NCBI GenBank assembly: GCA_900557645.1
Contig: USSZ01000005.1
Span: forward strand, 1-42,563
Direction: 5' to 3'
Length of the DNA stretch: 42,563 bases
Origin: an uncultured Eubacteriales bacterium
GTDB lineage: Bacteria > Bacillota > Clostridia > Christensenellales > UBA1242
The position numbers and the translations under genes are program-made. Below the pieces are notes generated by a model. It was given only the letters and a program-made list of their open reading frames with translations, was not told the origin of the DNA and searched no databases. How positions within the stretch are numbered: the stretch's first letter is position 1; the number at the start of each line of letters is the position of its first letter. This document shows positions 1-7,728 of this stretch, piece by piece.

Positions 1-163
1 ATTTTTTTTTATTTTGCAAGTATTTTTTTATTTTTTTTATAAATTCATCTTTTTTATTTTATTCTTGTTTAAAAATTATTATTTCATCTATCATCTTTAT
101 GATTTTTACTTGTTAACTTTTTTAACGTAAATTCCCTTCATATAATTTTTATCTTCTATATTC

Positions 164-370
164 TTAAAATTCACTTTTTCCTAATAAATAATCTGTTGAA
201 ACATTAAATATCTCGGACAACTTAATTAATGTATCAAAATTACATTCCCTTTTTCCATTTTCCCAATATGATATCAATCTCTCACTAACAAACATCACAT
301 CAGCAAGTTGCTTACGTGTAATCCCCTTCTCTAATCTTATTTCTCTTAATCTATCCTTAAATTTATTCAT
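164..370 (-). CDS. XRE-family helix-turn-helix repressor, 68 aa
   Basis: Small DNA-binding protein made almost entirely of one HTH_3 domain. The pattern GITRKQLADVMFVSERLISYW, the conserved WENGKR turn and the end NVSTDYLLG are typical of phage-cI/SinR-like regulators; there is no dimerisation or sensor domain. I start it at the ATG at 370 (MNKFKDRL). The longer frame from 418 would place the promoter and operator inside the coding region. No clear Shine-Dalgarno precedes the ATG, and a TATAAT reads toward the gene at 383-378, only seven bases before the start, so the transcript may be leaderless, as lambda cI is from PRM. It is divergent from the TM2 gene and probably represses it and itself through the TAGAAC-N5-GTTCTA sites between them. 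Family assignment is firm; the target is inference. Confidence 0.85.
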   Translation of the reverse strand: MNKFKDRLREIRLEKGITRKQLADVMFVSERLISYWENGKRECNFDTLIKLSEIFNVSTDYLLGKSEF

Positions 371-377
371 TTTTACG

Positions 378-433
378 ATTATAGAACTTTTTGTTCTAAA
401 ATGCTTGACATGGAACATTTTGTTCTATATAAT
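378..433. promoter_or_regulatory. Divergent xre/TM2 promoters with two matching operators
   Basis: On the + strand a near-perfect sigma-A promoter: TTGACA at 405-410, a 17-nt spacer, TATAAT at 428-433, leading to the TM2 gene. The spacer (411-427) is itself an imperfect palindrome, TGGAACATTTTGTTCTA. A perfect version, TAGAACTTTTTGTTCTA, lies at 382-398 and overlaps the - strand TATAAT (383-378) of the xre gene. Two copies of one dyad placed on both promoters suggest autoregulation by the adjacent XRE protein. Confidence 0.75.
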
Positions 434-490
434 ATTTGTAGATTTTATTAATAAAATTCACAGGATAGAAAAGAATTAAAAGGAGAAACT

Positions 491-838
491 ATGGAAAAAG
501 AAAAAATTAATACAATAATATTGCAATATAAAAATCTTTTGCCTCAAGATAAGATAATGCTATTAAAATCTACATTAGAAAAAGCCGATGATAATGTTTA
601 TGAGACTATATTAACCACAAAAATTTATAATCCTACAACCACCCTAATTCTTTCAATATTTCTTGGAGGAATTGGAGTTGATAGATTTTATATTGGTGAT
701 ATAGGAGTGGGCGTATGCAAACTTTTATTTGGATTTCTTACATTTGGTATATGGCCACTAATTGACATTTTTTGTTCTTATAAAAAAGCCAAAGCAAAAA
801 ATCTTAATAATTTATTATCAAATATAAATAGTAATTAA
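491..838 (+). CDS. TM2 domain membrane protein, 115 aa
   Basis: The second half is a TM2 domain: a first membrane segment from about residue 50 (TLILSIFLGGIGVDRFY), the signature GGxGxxRFYxG, then GVCKLLFGFLTFGIWPLIDIF as the second membrane segment and a basic end. The first 45 residues are soluble and helical with no recognised domain. TM2 proteins are small two-pass membrane proteins of unclear role in bacteria. The start is fixed by AAAAGGAG seven bases upstream of ATG 491. It is monocistronic, ends at a terminator hairpin (849-880), and has a strong promoter under apparent control of the divergent XRE regulator. Confidence 0.85.
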   Translation: MEKEKINTIILQYKNLLPQDKIMLLKSTLEKADDNVYETILTTKIYNPTTTLILSIFLGGIGVDRFYIGDIGVGVCKLLFGFLTFGIWPLIDIFCSYKKAKAKNLNNLLSNINSN

Positions 839-848
839 AATTGTTAAC

Positions 849-880
849 AAAAAGTCTTTACTTTTAAGTAAAGACTTTTT
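849..880. terminator. Bidirectional intrinsic terminator
   Basis: Perfect hairpin, AAAAAGTCTTTACTT pairing with AAGTAAAGACTTTTT around a short loop. It has A/T tracts on both sides, so it serves both the TM2 gene (+) and the SIMPL gene (-) that converge here. Confidence 0.85.
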
Positions 881-895
881 ATATTTCATAGTTTT

Positions 896-1669
896 TTATT
901 TAAACTCAACCACTACCCTTGCTTGAACATCTACAGAACCTATCATTGTAGTATCATCTAATCCTTCATTATATGTCTTATATAAAGTTGAACAAGAATA
1001 TACATATTCTTCTTTTATGCTTTTTACTTGCATATCTTCTTTACCTGAAATTTTTTGTGCTTTTACTTTCGCATTTTCTAATGCGTCTAATAAAACATCT
1101 GCATATACTTCTTCCATATTTGAAATTTTATAAACAACATTTCTTATGCTTGTTGTGCCATTCTCCATTGCAACATCAATCAAATTTTTCAAATTATTTA
1201 AACTTTCAACATCAAAACTAAAAGTTGTTATTGAATAATATCCAACTAATGTTTTCCCTGCATTATAATCATAACTAGGATATGATGTATAACTGTCAAC
1301 GACAATATTATCTTTTGAAACGCCTGCCTTGCTTAAACCATCGACAACTTTATCAAAAATATCAAAATTTGTATCTTTTGATTTTTTTATATCCAAATCC
1401 AAAGTTTCAATTACAGCAGTAATCCTTGCCAAATCTGGAGTAACACTTTTAGTAGCATTGCCTATAATACATAAATTAAGATCATCTTGAATAGTCTCAA
1501 TTTTTGTTGTAGGTATTTCTTCTGTGTATTCAACTATTTCTTCTGCATTCGCTGATGATAATTTTTTGACTATAATAGGATCTTTAGGGGCAAGTGTAAC
1601 TCCCAATATTCCTATAAAAAGTAAAATAAATGCAAGCGAACAAATTATCAATCTTTTTGTATTTCTCAT
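896..1669 (-). CDS. SIMPL (DUF541) domain protein, exported or membrane-anchored
   Basis: 257 aa. Residues 7-27 form one hydrophobic segment (signal anchor or signal peptide), followed by a linker rich in E and T. From about residue 65 the protein follows the SIMPL/DUF541 pattern: LCIIGNATKSVTPDLARITAVIET, LSKAGVSKDNIVVDSYTSYPSYDY, then LVGYYSITTFSFDVESLNNLKNLIDVAMENGTT and an end in VDVQARVVVEFK. DUF541 proteins are periplasmic or cell-surface proteins of poorly known function that form ring-like oligomers in some species. A good AGGAGG lies before the ATG. It appears monocistronic, bounded by the terminator at 849-880. Confidence 0.8.
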   Translation of the reverse strand: MRNTKRLIICSLAFILLFIGILGVTLAPKDPIIVKKLSSANAEEIVEYTEEIPTTKIETIQDDLNLCIIGNATKSVTPDLARITAVIETLDLDIKKSKDTNFDIFDKVVDGLSKAGVSKDNIVVDSYTSYPSYDYNAGKTLVGYYSITTFSFDVESLNNLKNLIDVAMENGTTSIRNVVYKISNMEEVYADVLLDALENAKVKAQKISGKEDMQVKSIKEEYVYSCSTLYKTYNEGLDDTTMIGSVDVQARVVVEFK

Positions 1670-1777
1670 AACTAACCTCCTACATTAGCATGTAACTAAA
1701 ACTAAAAATTATTTAAGTTTGCTATTTTTAGTCATAAAAAAACAAAAAAATATTTTTTCTATATAATTTCTTTCTTT

Positions 1778-2314
1778 TTATAATAAAAATTTTATTTTTT
1801 TATTAATTTTCTGCCTATATTTTATAATTGTTATTATTAAGACCAAAATTTCAATAAAATCTAATATTGCGTTTGTAAAAGTTAAATTCAAAATATTGTA
1901 TGTAATAATCATAATATTAGGGGGAACCATTAATATTCTTACTAAATTTATATTTCTAACAAACATTGCTAAATTAAAAATTTCATAACTTATGATTGCT
2001 ATTATATCGAGTATATTCTCAAAAAAAATAATTCCAAATATTAAATAAAAACTTGAGAACATAAAAAATACCACTTTTGAGGGTTGTTTATTTAATTTTT
2101 CACAAATATACAATAGTATAACTCTAAAAATTGAAATTATAGTACTTATACCACCAACAAAAACCCCTAATGTCAAAAAAGATGCAGCATAAAAAATATT
2201 CGCAATAATTTGAAAAAATAAAAACCTTTTTCTTATATTTGTGTTATAAGAAAAACAAACCAGCACCAATGCTATTAAACCTAAAATCTGTGCAAAAATA
2301 AAATCCCAAGTCAT
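1778..2314 (-). CDS. YgjV-like integral membrane protein, 178 aa
   Basis: Hydrophobic protein with about six membrane segments. The opening WDFIFAQILGLIALVLVCFSYNTNIRKRFLFFQIIANIFYAASFLTLG matches the YgjV family (bacterial inner-membrane protein) pattern of a first helix, 'SYxxkxRkxllxxQ' and a second helix. Function of the family is unknown. I choose the ATG at 2314 (MTWDF) because it gives the normal family start. An in-frame TTG at 2344 would add ten residues, but those bases form a strong hairpin (2321-2342). No good Shine-Dalgarno is visible for either start, so the start is less certain than the family. Confidence 0.7.
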   Translation of the reverse strand: MTWDFIFAQILGLIALVLVCFSYNTNIRKRFLFFQIIANIFYAASFLTLGVFVGGISTIISIFRVILLYICEKLNKQPSKVVFFMFSSFYLIFGIIFFENILDIIAIISYEIFNLAMFVRNINLVRILMVPPNIMIITYNILNLTFTNAILDFIEILVLIITIIKYRQKINKKIKFLL

Positions 2315-2342
2315 AAAAAAGTTGTATGGCACTCCATACAAC
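2315..2342 (-). terminator. Hairpin plus T-tract abutting the YgjV start
   Basis: Read on the - strand: GTTGTATGG, loop AGTG, CCATACAAC, then TTTTTT immediately followed by the ATG at 2314. It has the form of an intrinsic terminator for the upstream acetyltransferase gene, or of an attenuator of the YgjV-like gene. Confidence 0.6.
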
Positions 2343-2381
2343 AATATATTATTTTTACATTAAATAAGTTAAAAAGAATTA

Positions 2382-3236
2382 TTATTTTTGAACGCTTTGA
2401 ATATCTTCTAATTCTCTTTTTACTTCATCTTGACATTCAAAATTTATGTTTGCTTCCACAGATAACAATGCCATTTTCAAAATTCTTTTATCTTCATTTT
2501 CAAAAGTTTTGAATTCTTTTTCAAAAGTTAAATCATTATTTATTAGATAAAGAAGTCGTTTCAAAGAAGAATGCTTTAAGGTTCCATTTTGTAATCTTAT
2601 TTTTATTTCTCGTGCTTTTTTAAATAAATCACTCTTAAAAACTTTTTCTAAAAATTCATCCTTATTTTCTGTTTTTATATATTTATAAAATCTTGATTTA
2701 TCTTGAATTTCTAATTTGAAGTTATTATCATCACTATCCATTTTATTTTTTGATTTATCATACATTTCAAATAAAATTCCACCTATAATATATTCTATAT
2801 TTTCAGTATATTTTATCATATGAATTATATTTCCTGCTTGAAATTTTTCATCAATAAAGCGAAAATCTTTATATAATTTTCGAGCATTATCATTATCATA
2901 TTTAACTACTAAATCTATAGTATCTTTATTATATCTTTTTGCAAGGGCTGTCGCTGTTTTTAATAATGTAGATGCTATTCCCTTATTTCTATCATTATAG
3001 TGGACATACAAAAGATTTATACAAAGATTATAATCTTCATTTTCAACTGCCATAAAACCAACAATTTCATCATCATTATCACAAGCACAAACAAGATATT
3101 TTTCTTGAACTTTATCAATTAGACTATATATATCAGGTCTACCAACAAGTTCACACGCACATAATATGTTTTCAAGTGATGAAAATTCAAAATTATTTAA
3201 GTCTTTTGGACTTCTAAATATTTTTATTTTAGCCAT
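2382..3236 (-). CDS. GNAT-family N-acetyltransferase with C-terminal extension
   Basis: 284 aa. Residues 1-145 are a GNAT fold: central strands EIVGFMAVENEDYNLCINLLYVHYNDRNKGIASTLLKTA contain motif A (RNKGIA, the acetyl-CoA pyrophosphate-binding turn), followed by IDLVVKYDNDNARKLYKDFRFIDE, the usual 'N..A..lY...GF' motif B. The last 140 residues are charged and helical with no domain I recognise. The substrate cannot be told from sequence. Start has AAAGG six bases upstream. Upstream lies metK on the same strand, separated by 45 bp; downstream a hairpin precedes the YgjV-like gene. Confidence 0.75.
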   Translation of the reverse strand: MAKIKIFRSPKDLNNFEFSSLENILCACELVGRPDIYSLIDKVQEKYLVCACDNDDEIVGFMAVENEDYNLCINLLYVHYNDRNKGIASTLLKTATALAKRYNKDTIDLVVKYDNDNARKLYKDFRFIDEKFQAGNIIHMIKYTENIEYIIGGILFEMYDKSKNKMDSDDNNFKLEIQDKSRFYKYIKTENKDEFLEKVFKSDLFKKAREIKIRLQNGTLKHSSLKRLLYLINNDLTFEKEFKTFENEDKRILKMALLSVEANINFECQDEVKRELEDIQSVQK

Positions 3237-3281
3237 AATTAACCTTTATCATGGGTATTATAACATTAATTATTTTCTTTT

Positions 3282-4373
3282 TCAAGATAATTTTTTTATT
3301 CTTTCCCAAGAGAATTCTTCTCTTCCAAAATGGCCATAACAAGCAGTATTTTTATAAATAGGTTTTAATAAATCAAGTTCATAAATGATATTATCTAAAG
3401 TAAAATCAAAATTTTTATAAACAAAATCAAAAATTTCTTTCATATCAACATGATTAGTATTGAAACAATCTATATATAAACTTATTGGTTTTGACATTCC
3501 AATTGAAAAACCAACCTGAATTTCACACTCATCGGCAAATCCATCTGCAACAATATTTTTAGCAACATATCTAGCATAATATGCACCTGACCTATCAACT
3601 TTTGTTGCATTTTTAGAACTAAAGCACCCTCCACCAACTCTTCCAACACCACCATAAGTATCAACAACAATCTTTCGACCTACACAACCACTATCGCCAA
3701 ACGAACCCCAAATTGTAAATTTTCCACTTGGATTGATAATAAATTTGGTTTGTTTTTGAACAAATTCAGGATATTGAAATAAAACTTTTTCTATGACATT
3801 TATATATATTTTCTGTTTTATCTCTTCAATATCGAGTTTATCAGAATGAGAAACTGAAATTAATATTGTATCAAAAAATACTGGCTTTTTATCTTCGTAT
3901 AAAACTGAAACTTGACATTTTGCATCTGCAAAAAAATCTTTGGTATTTTTTCTAAACTTTTCATATGTTTGCATTAATTTATGGGCAACAACTATAGGTA
4001 ATGGCATATATTCTTTTGTTTCGTTTGTTGCATAACCATAAACTATGCCTTGATCATTAGCACATAACTTTCTTTTCACAACGGCACTTGCTATATCTGG
4101 ACTTTGTTTACTTAATTCCTTAATAATAGTAAATTCATTTTCGTATCCTATATCTCGCAATATCTTTTTAGCGATATTTTCATAATCTATCTGTGCTTTA
4201 GTTGTTGCTTCGCCGTATATAAATAATTTATCATTTTTAATAGCACATTCAACTGCCATTTGACTATTTTTATCTTGCTTTAATGCTTCATCTAAAAATG
4301 CATCTGCAATATAATCGCACGTTTTATCTGGATGACCAATATTAACACTTTCACTTGTAATTATTTTTTTCAT
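3282..4373 (-). CDS. metK: S-adenosylmethionine synthetase
   Basis: Makes S-adenosylmethionine from methionine and ATP. Starting at ATG 4373 (MKKIITSESVNIGHPDK) with AAGGAGAAGAG just upstream; the frame could open at 4415, but that overlaps the previous gene. The N-terminal GHPDK ATP-binding motif, NDQGIVYGYATNE (usually GAGDQG), VGRKIVVDTYGG, KVDRSGAYYARYVAKNIV and the C-terminal ACYGHFGRE are all present in the usual order. About 363 aa, slightly short. The normally GG(P/A)-rich segment reads IWGSFGDSGCVGRK, so this is a divergent member. It is the second gene of a unit behind a SAM-I riboswitch (4722-4808), so its product's end product represses it. Confidence 0.93.
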   Translation of the reverse strand: MKKIITSESVNIGHPDKTCDYIADAFLDEALKQDKNSQMAVECAIKNDKLFIYGEATTKAQIDYENIAKKILRDIGYENEFTIIKELSKQSPDIASAVVKRKLCANDQGIVYGYATNETKEYMPLPIVVAHKLMQTYEKFRKNTKDFFADAKCQVSVLYEDKKPVFFDTILISVSHSDKLDIEEIKQKIYINVIEKVLFQYPEFVQKQTKFIINPSGKFTIWGSFGDSGCVGRKIVVDTYGGVGRVGGGCFSSKNATKVDRSGAYYARYVAKNIVADGFADECEIQVGFSIGMSKPISLYIDCFNTNHVDMKEIFDFVYKNFDFTLDNIIYELDLLKPIYKNTACYGHFGREEFSWERIKKLS

Positions 4374-4392
4374 ACTCTTCTCCTTTATATCC

Positions 4393-4644
4393 TTAAAACA
4401 TAATCTTTCTGACATTCACATTTCTTTCAAAATGCCAGCACATATTTGAAACATAACCTAATTTAAAATCTCTTGAAACACTCATATGAAAGCCACAAAT
4501 ATCATGATTAACATCTATTTCTTTGCCGTTTATCCATTTACAATCATTATTTTTTGCAAATTTTAAAAAATCTTTTACCTTTTCGTTATTTACATAAAAC
4601 CAAACTTGATCTGATTTTCGTAACATTTCTTTTAATAACTCCAT
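4393..4644 (-). CDS. Small unknown protein, first gene of the SAM-riboswitch unit, 82 aa
   Basis: Starts at ATG 4644 (MELLKEML) with GGAGAG upstream, and stops 19 bases before the metK ATG, so the two are co-transcribed and probably translationally coupled. The sequence has the patterns QVWFYVNNEKVKDFLKFAK, CKWINGKEI and CGFHMSVSRDFKLGYVSNMCWHF: a compact alpha/beta protein with three cysteines and several His/Trp residues. I do not recognise a named domain. Because it lies between the SAM sensor and metK, a role in methionine/SAM metabolism or in handling a related ligand is possible, but this is only inference from context. Confidence 0.75.
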   Translation of the reverse strand: MELLKEMLRKSDQVWFYVNNEKVKDFLKFAKNNDCKWINGKEIDVNHDICGFHMSVSRDFKLGYVSNMCWHFERNVNVRKIMF

Positions 4645-4679
4645 TTTCTCTCCTTGTATTTTATTTCCATAAAGAGAGT

Positions 4680-4711
4680 AAAAAAATCCCCATCGATACC
4701 GATGGGGATTT
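4680..4711 (-). terminator. Riboswitch expression-platform terminator
   Basis: Read on the - strand: AATCCCCATCGGTATCGATGGGGATT followed by a run of T. The 5' arm (CCCCATCGG) can also pair with CCGATGG at the 3' side of the riboswitch P1 (4724-4732), which would form the anti-terminator. This is the classic S-box arrangement in which SAM binding releases the terminator. Confidence 0.9.
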
Positions 4712-4721
4712 AATTTTATCT

Positions 4722-4808
4722 TATTCCATCGGTCAGCCTTTAGCACCTTGAATATACAGGTTGCTGTGTGGTCATCGGGGCTGTCCCTCGCACACTCTTT
4801 ATGGATAT
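4722..4808 (-). promoter_or_regulatory. SAM-I (S-box) riboswitch aptamer
   Basis: On the - strand the segment reads ATCCATAAAGAG, then GAGGGACAGCCCCGATGA, CAGCAACC, AAGGTGCTAA and a closing GATGGAATAAG. These are the S-box landmarks in order: P1, the GAGGGA...CCGATGA core, the GCAACC of the kink-turn arm, and the GGTGCTAA of P3/P4. P1 is ATCCAT with ATGGA. It is followed by a mutually exclusive terminator/anti-terminator, so it is an OFF switch responding to SAM, and controls the 82-aa gene and metK. Confidence 0.95.
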
Positions 4809-4954
4809 AAACATTATATACAATTAAAATATTTTTGGCAACTATTAAAACAAATATAGCAAAAAAATATTAATTTTGGTGCGACAAGTGATAAAGTATC
4901 CGAACCGACCACAAGTCAAAGTTGGTGTTGGCTATGTGCGACTGAGAATTCACT

Positions 4955-5938
4955 TTACTTGTTTAATTCTTCATCATGAGATTTTATTTGATCAACCACC
5001 GTATCAAGCAATATTGGGAAAAAAGATTCTATGTTTGGATATCTTTTTCGATGGCTTGAATAATTTTCAAGGCAAGCAACAACTTTTTCGATATGCTCAA
5101 ACCCTTGGGCTTTTTCCATATTTATTTTTCTTTCAATAAATTCAGTGGAGCACTGCATATGTTTGCATAAAATAATTTCAGCCGCACGAATTATGGAGTC
5201 GTTGATAATTGATTTAATTTTTCCGTAATGCTGAATTTCTAATTTTGTTTCTACATTTCCTTTTAAATATTTATCTGTTAATGGGTTGATAACAGGATGG
5301 CTCATTTCATGAAATAAAAATGTAAATGAGCAAGGAAATTGTTTTTCGCCTTTAAAATCCACAATTAATGAAGGATATAATATGCCATTAATTCCTACAC
5401 CAAAACCACCGCGACAACTATTTGTTAACAGCAAGTTGCAACGCACATTTGGAGATTTGTCTGTGCCATAAAAATTTAAAAAATATTGTTCAATATTCAA
5501 AGGAAGTTCTTGCAAATATTTCTGTTGAAAATTAATGCACATATTATAAAAATCAGAATGATTTTTGTAGAACTCTTCGAATTTTGTTCTATTTGCAAAA
5601 CTAGGAAGTTCATGTAAAAATTTTTGAATCAATCTTCCATTTAATATATCAAAATATTCGGGTTTATCAGCATTTTCAACACGATTGAAATTTGTATCAA
5701 AATACCTCAAAACTAAATCGAGAGGTGTCGCATAATTAAAATTTTCATATTTGTCTATGATTTCATTAGTCAATTTAATAAATTCGTCATTTTTGTATTT
5801 ATTAAACCATTGCATTATATCATTAATATATTCTTCATTTGAATAGGCATTTTTTAAAAATTCATATTTTTGATTATATTTGCTTAACATCAAAATTATA
5901 CCTATAAATTCAGTTCTTTTATCAACAATAACTTTCAT
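4955..5938 (-). CDS. DUF4932-like putative zinc metalloprotease, 327 aa
   Basis: Begins with KVIVDKRTEFIGIILMLSKYN and has at its middle FTFLFHEMSHPVINPLTDKY, an HExxH zinc-binding motif in the form seen in DUF4932 proteins. No signal peptide is seen. A later E (IIRAAEIILCKHMQ) is a candidate third zinc ligand. The central VRCNLLLTNSCRGGFGVGINGILYPSLIVDF is the strand region before the active helix. Substrate unknown; cytoplasmic by sequence. The start is supported by AGAGG before ATG 5938. It stands alone between the riboswitch unit and tRNA-Leu. Confidence 0.7.
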   Translation of the reverse strand: MKVIVDKRTEFIGIILMLSKYNQKYEFLKNAYSNEEYINDIMQWFNKYKNDEFIKLTNEIIDKYENFNYATPLDLVLRYFDTNFNRVENADKPEYFDILNGRLIQKFLHELPSFANRTKFEEFYKNHSDFYNMCINFQQKYLQELPLNIEQYFLNFYGTDKSPNVRCNLLLTNSCRGGFGVGINGILYPSLIVDFKGEKQFPCSFTFLFHEMSHPVINPLTDKYLKGNVETKLEIQHYGKIKSIINDSIIRAAEIILCKHMQCSTEFIERKINMEKAQGFEHIEKVVACLENYSSHRKRYPNIESFFPILLDTVVDQIKSHDEELNK

Positions 5939-6185
5939 ATTAAATTTACCTCTTTAACTGTAAAACAATTATATCATACAATTATCAAATTTCAAAACAA
6001 AAAGAAAGAAATACGGATTTGAATTTAGCGATTATCTTTTAATGCCCCTATAACTTTTCTTTCTTCTTTTTTATTTCTTATTTCAAAAATAATCCGAGTG
6101 TAAAAGAAAAGTGAAAAACGAAAAGTGAAGAAATAAGAGTACAAACAAAAATATTCCTCGCCTATCGGTTCGGATTGCTCTCACT

Positions 6186-6269
6186 TGGTGCGAGAGATGG
6201 GATTTGAACCCACAAGGTAAAAACCACAAGCATCTGAAACTTGCGCGTATGCCGTTCCGCCACTCTCGC
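6186..6269 (-). tRNA. tRNA-Leu (anticodon CAG)
   Basis: Read on the - strand from 6269: acceptor GCGAGAG pairs with CTCTCGC, then discriminator A and encoded CCA (6188-6186). Anticodon arm CAAGT-TTCAGAT-GCTTG gives anticodon CAG; a long variable arm and T-arm TGGG-TTCAAAT-CCCA follow, so this is a class II tRNA of the leucine type. Confidence 0.95.
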
Positions 6270-6310
6270 ATTTTTTATAAAGTAAATAAAACATTTGTCT
6301 TATAAAACAT

Positions 6311-6339
6311 ATTTTATCAAAATAAAATTTGTTAGTCAA
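6311..6339 (-). promoter_or_regulatory. Promoter for tRNA-Leu
   Basis: On the - strand TTGACT (6339-6334), 17-nt spacer, TAAAAT (6316-6311). Transcription would begin near 6304, giving a pre-tRNA leader of about 35 nt. Confidence 0.7.
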
Positions 6340-6354
6340 GGTAATCAAAAAATA

Positions 6355-6383
6355 AAAGAAAACTCATTCACAGAGTTTTCTTT
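6355..6383 (-). terminator. Terminator after tilS
   Basis: - strand hairpin AAAGAAAACTC / GAGTTTTCTTT with an 8-base loop, followed by TTATTTTTTG, 17 bases past the tilS stop. Confidence 0.8.
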
Positions 6384-6399
6384 ATTTCAATTTTATTTT

Positions 6400-7728
6400 T
6401 TAATGTTTCACTTCGATTAAATATGCTGTAGGGACATTTTCTACTTTAACTTTATCAGATATTTCAACACCTGCAATTGCAAATATTTCATTTCCACTTG
6501 CAAGCACAGGAATATAATCTCTAAGACGGACAGGGATTTTTTTATCTATCATAAAAGATTTAAGTTTTTTAGTCCCCCCACCAAACTTTGTAAAGACATC
6601 TCCATCTTGTCTAAATCTCCAAACAGCATCTTTTGGAACTTTTCTATAGTCTATTAATAACTGACCTGGCAAAATAGAAAAATCTTTAACTCTTTTAACA
6701 ACTAACTTACCAAAATTCGGAACGTCAAATTCTCCACATTTCAATTCTTGTTCAAACTTTACCTCTTCTTTATGTCTATTATAAATAGTCAAATAATCAT
6801 ATTCTTTGATTGCTATTGCTTCAAAAGGTAAAAACAAACGTTTACCATTATCTCCTTTTAGGGCAAGTTCGCTTATTGCTTCAATATGTTTTCTTTCAAT
6901 ATCTTGATTTATTCCTATTGATTTCACTGCTCTAAAAATAATTCTGCTTACAAGTGCCTTATCATATAGAAAATATGATGTAGGAATTTTTACAACCTTG
7001 TCTTCTGTTATAATTGCTTCAGCGTATATTTGTTTATTTATATATTCATCATCATCTTTCACAGATTTTGCAAAATTAACCAATGCTTGTTCGACATTTG
7101 GCCAGCGTGATTTAATTTCTTTCATTAAAACATTACGGACAAAATTTCTATTATAACTTATATCTTCATTTGTTTCATCTTCACAATAATCTAAATGATT
7201 TTCTGCTAAATATTGCAATATTTCATCTTTAGTAGTGTTCAAAAATGGGCGAACATAAACTTTATCACTTATAGCACTCATACCTTTTGCACCAGCAATT
7301 CCTGCCCCTCTAAATAGATGCATTAAAATTGTTTCTGCCTGATCTGATATATGATGGGCTAGTGCTATTTTATCAATAAGCCCTTTCTTTAATAATGTTT
7401 TAAAAACACCATACCTTGCTTCTCTTGCTGCAGACTCAAGACTTATACCTTTTTCCTTTGCAATCTTTGGGGCATCTACCCTAAACTTATAAAACCTTAT
7501 ACCCCATTCACGTGCTTTTTCTTTTACAAAATCAGCATCTATATAACTATTTTCACGAATTTCATGATCCACATGAATTGCCACAACCTCAATATCAAAT
7601 TTCTCTTGATTATTTGCAAGATAATGTAAAAGTGCAAGGGAATCACTTCCACCACTACAACCTACTCCAATAATTTCACCACTCTTAAATAATTTGTTTT
7701 CAAAAATAAAATTTTCACAATCAAGCAT
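6400..7728 (-). CDS. tilS: tRNA(Ile)-lysidine synthase
   Basis: Adds lysine to C34 of the tRNA-Ile with a CAU anticodon so that it reads AUA; essential in most bacteria. The PP-loop SGGSDS lies at residues 24-29, followed by HVDHEIRENSYIDADFVKE, then LAHHISDQAETILMHLFRGAG and the family DETNEDISYNRNFVRN. The C-terminal 60 residues (DVFTKFGGGTKKLKSFMIDKKIPVRLRDYIPVL) form the TilS C-terminal domain. Full length at 442 aa. AAGGAG precedes ATG 7728. Monocistronic here, between tRNA-Leu and spoIIE, although in many Firmicutes spoIIE and tilS are also neighbours. Confidence 0.95.
   Translation of the reverse strand: MLDCENFIFENKLFKSGEIIGVGCSGGSDSLALLHYLANNQEKFDIEVVAIHVDHEIRENSYIDADFVKEKAREWGIRFYKFRVDAPKIAKEKGISLESAAREARYGVFKTLLKKGLIDKIALAHHISDQAETILMHLFRGAGIAGAKGMSAISDKVYVRPFLNTTKDEILQYLAENHLDYCEDETNEDISYNRNFVRNVLMKEIKSRWPNVEQALVNFAKSVKDDDEYINKQIYAEAIITEDKVVKIPTSYFLYDKALVSRIIFRAVKSIGINQDIERKHIEAISELALKGDNGKRLFLPFEAIAIKEYDYLTIYNRHKEEVKFEQELKCGEFDVPNFGKLVVKRVKDFSILPGQLLIDYRKVPKDAVWRFRQDGDVFTKFGGGTKKLKSFMIDKKIPVRLRDYIPVLASGNEIFAIAGVEISDKVKVENVPTAYLIEVKH

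Noticed and set aside
4876..4960. tRNA-like end (GGTTCGGATAC ... TCGCACCA on the - strand)
   Set aside because: No matching acceptor or anticodon arm can be drawn; it remains an unexplained short similarity to the tRNA-Leu flank.
6083..6271. Open frame of 62 codons on the - strand
   Set aside because: It is the tRNA-Leu gene read as protein.
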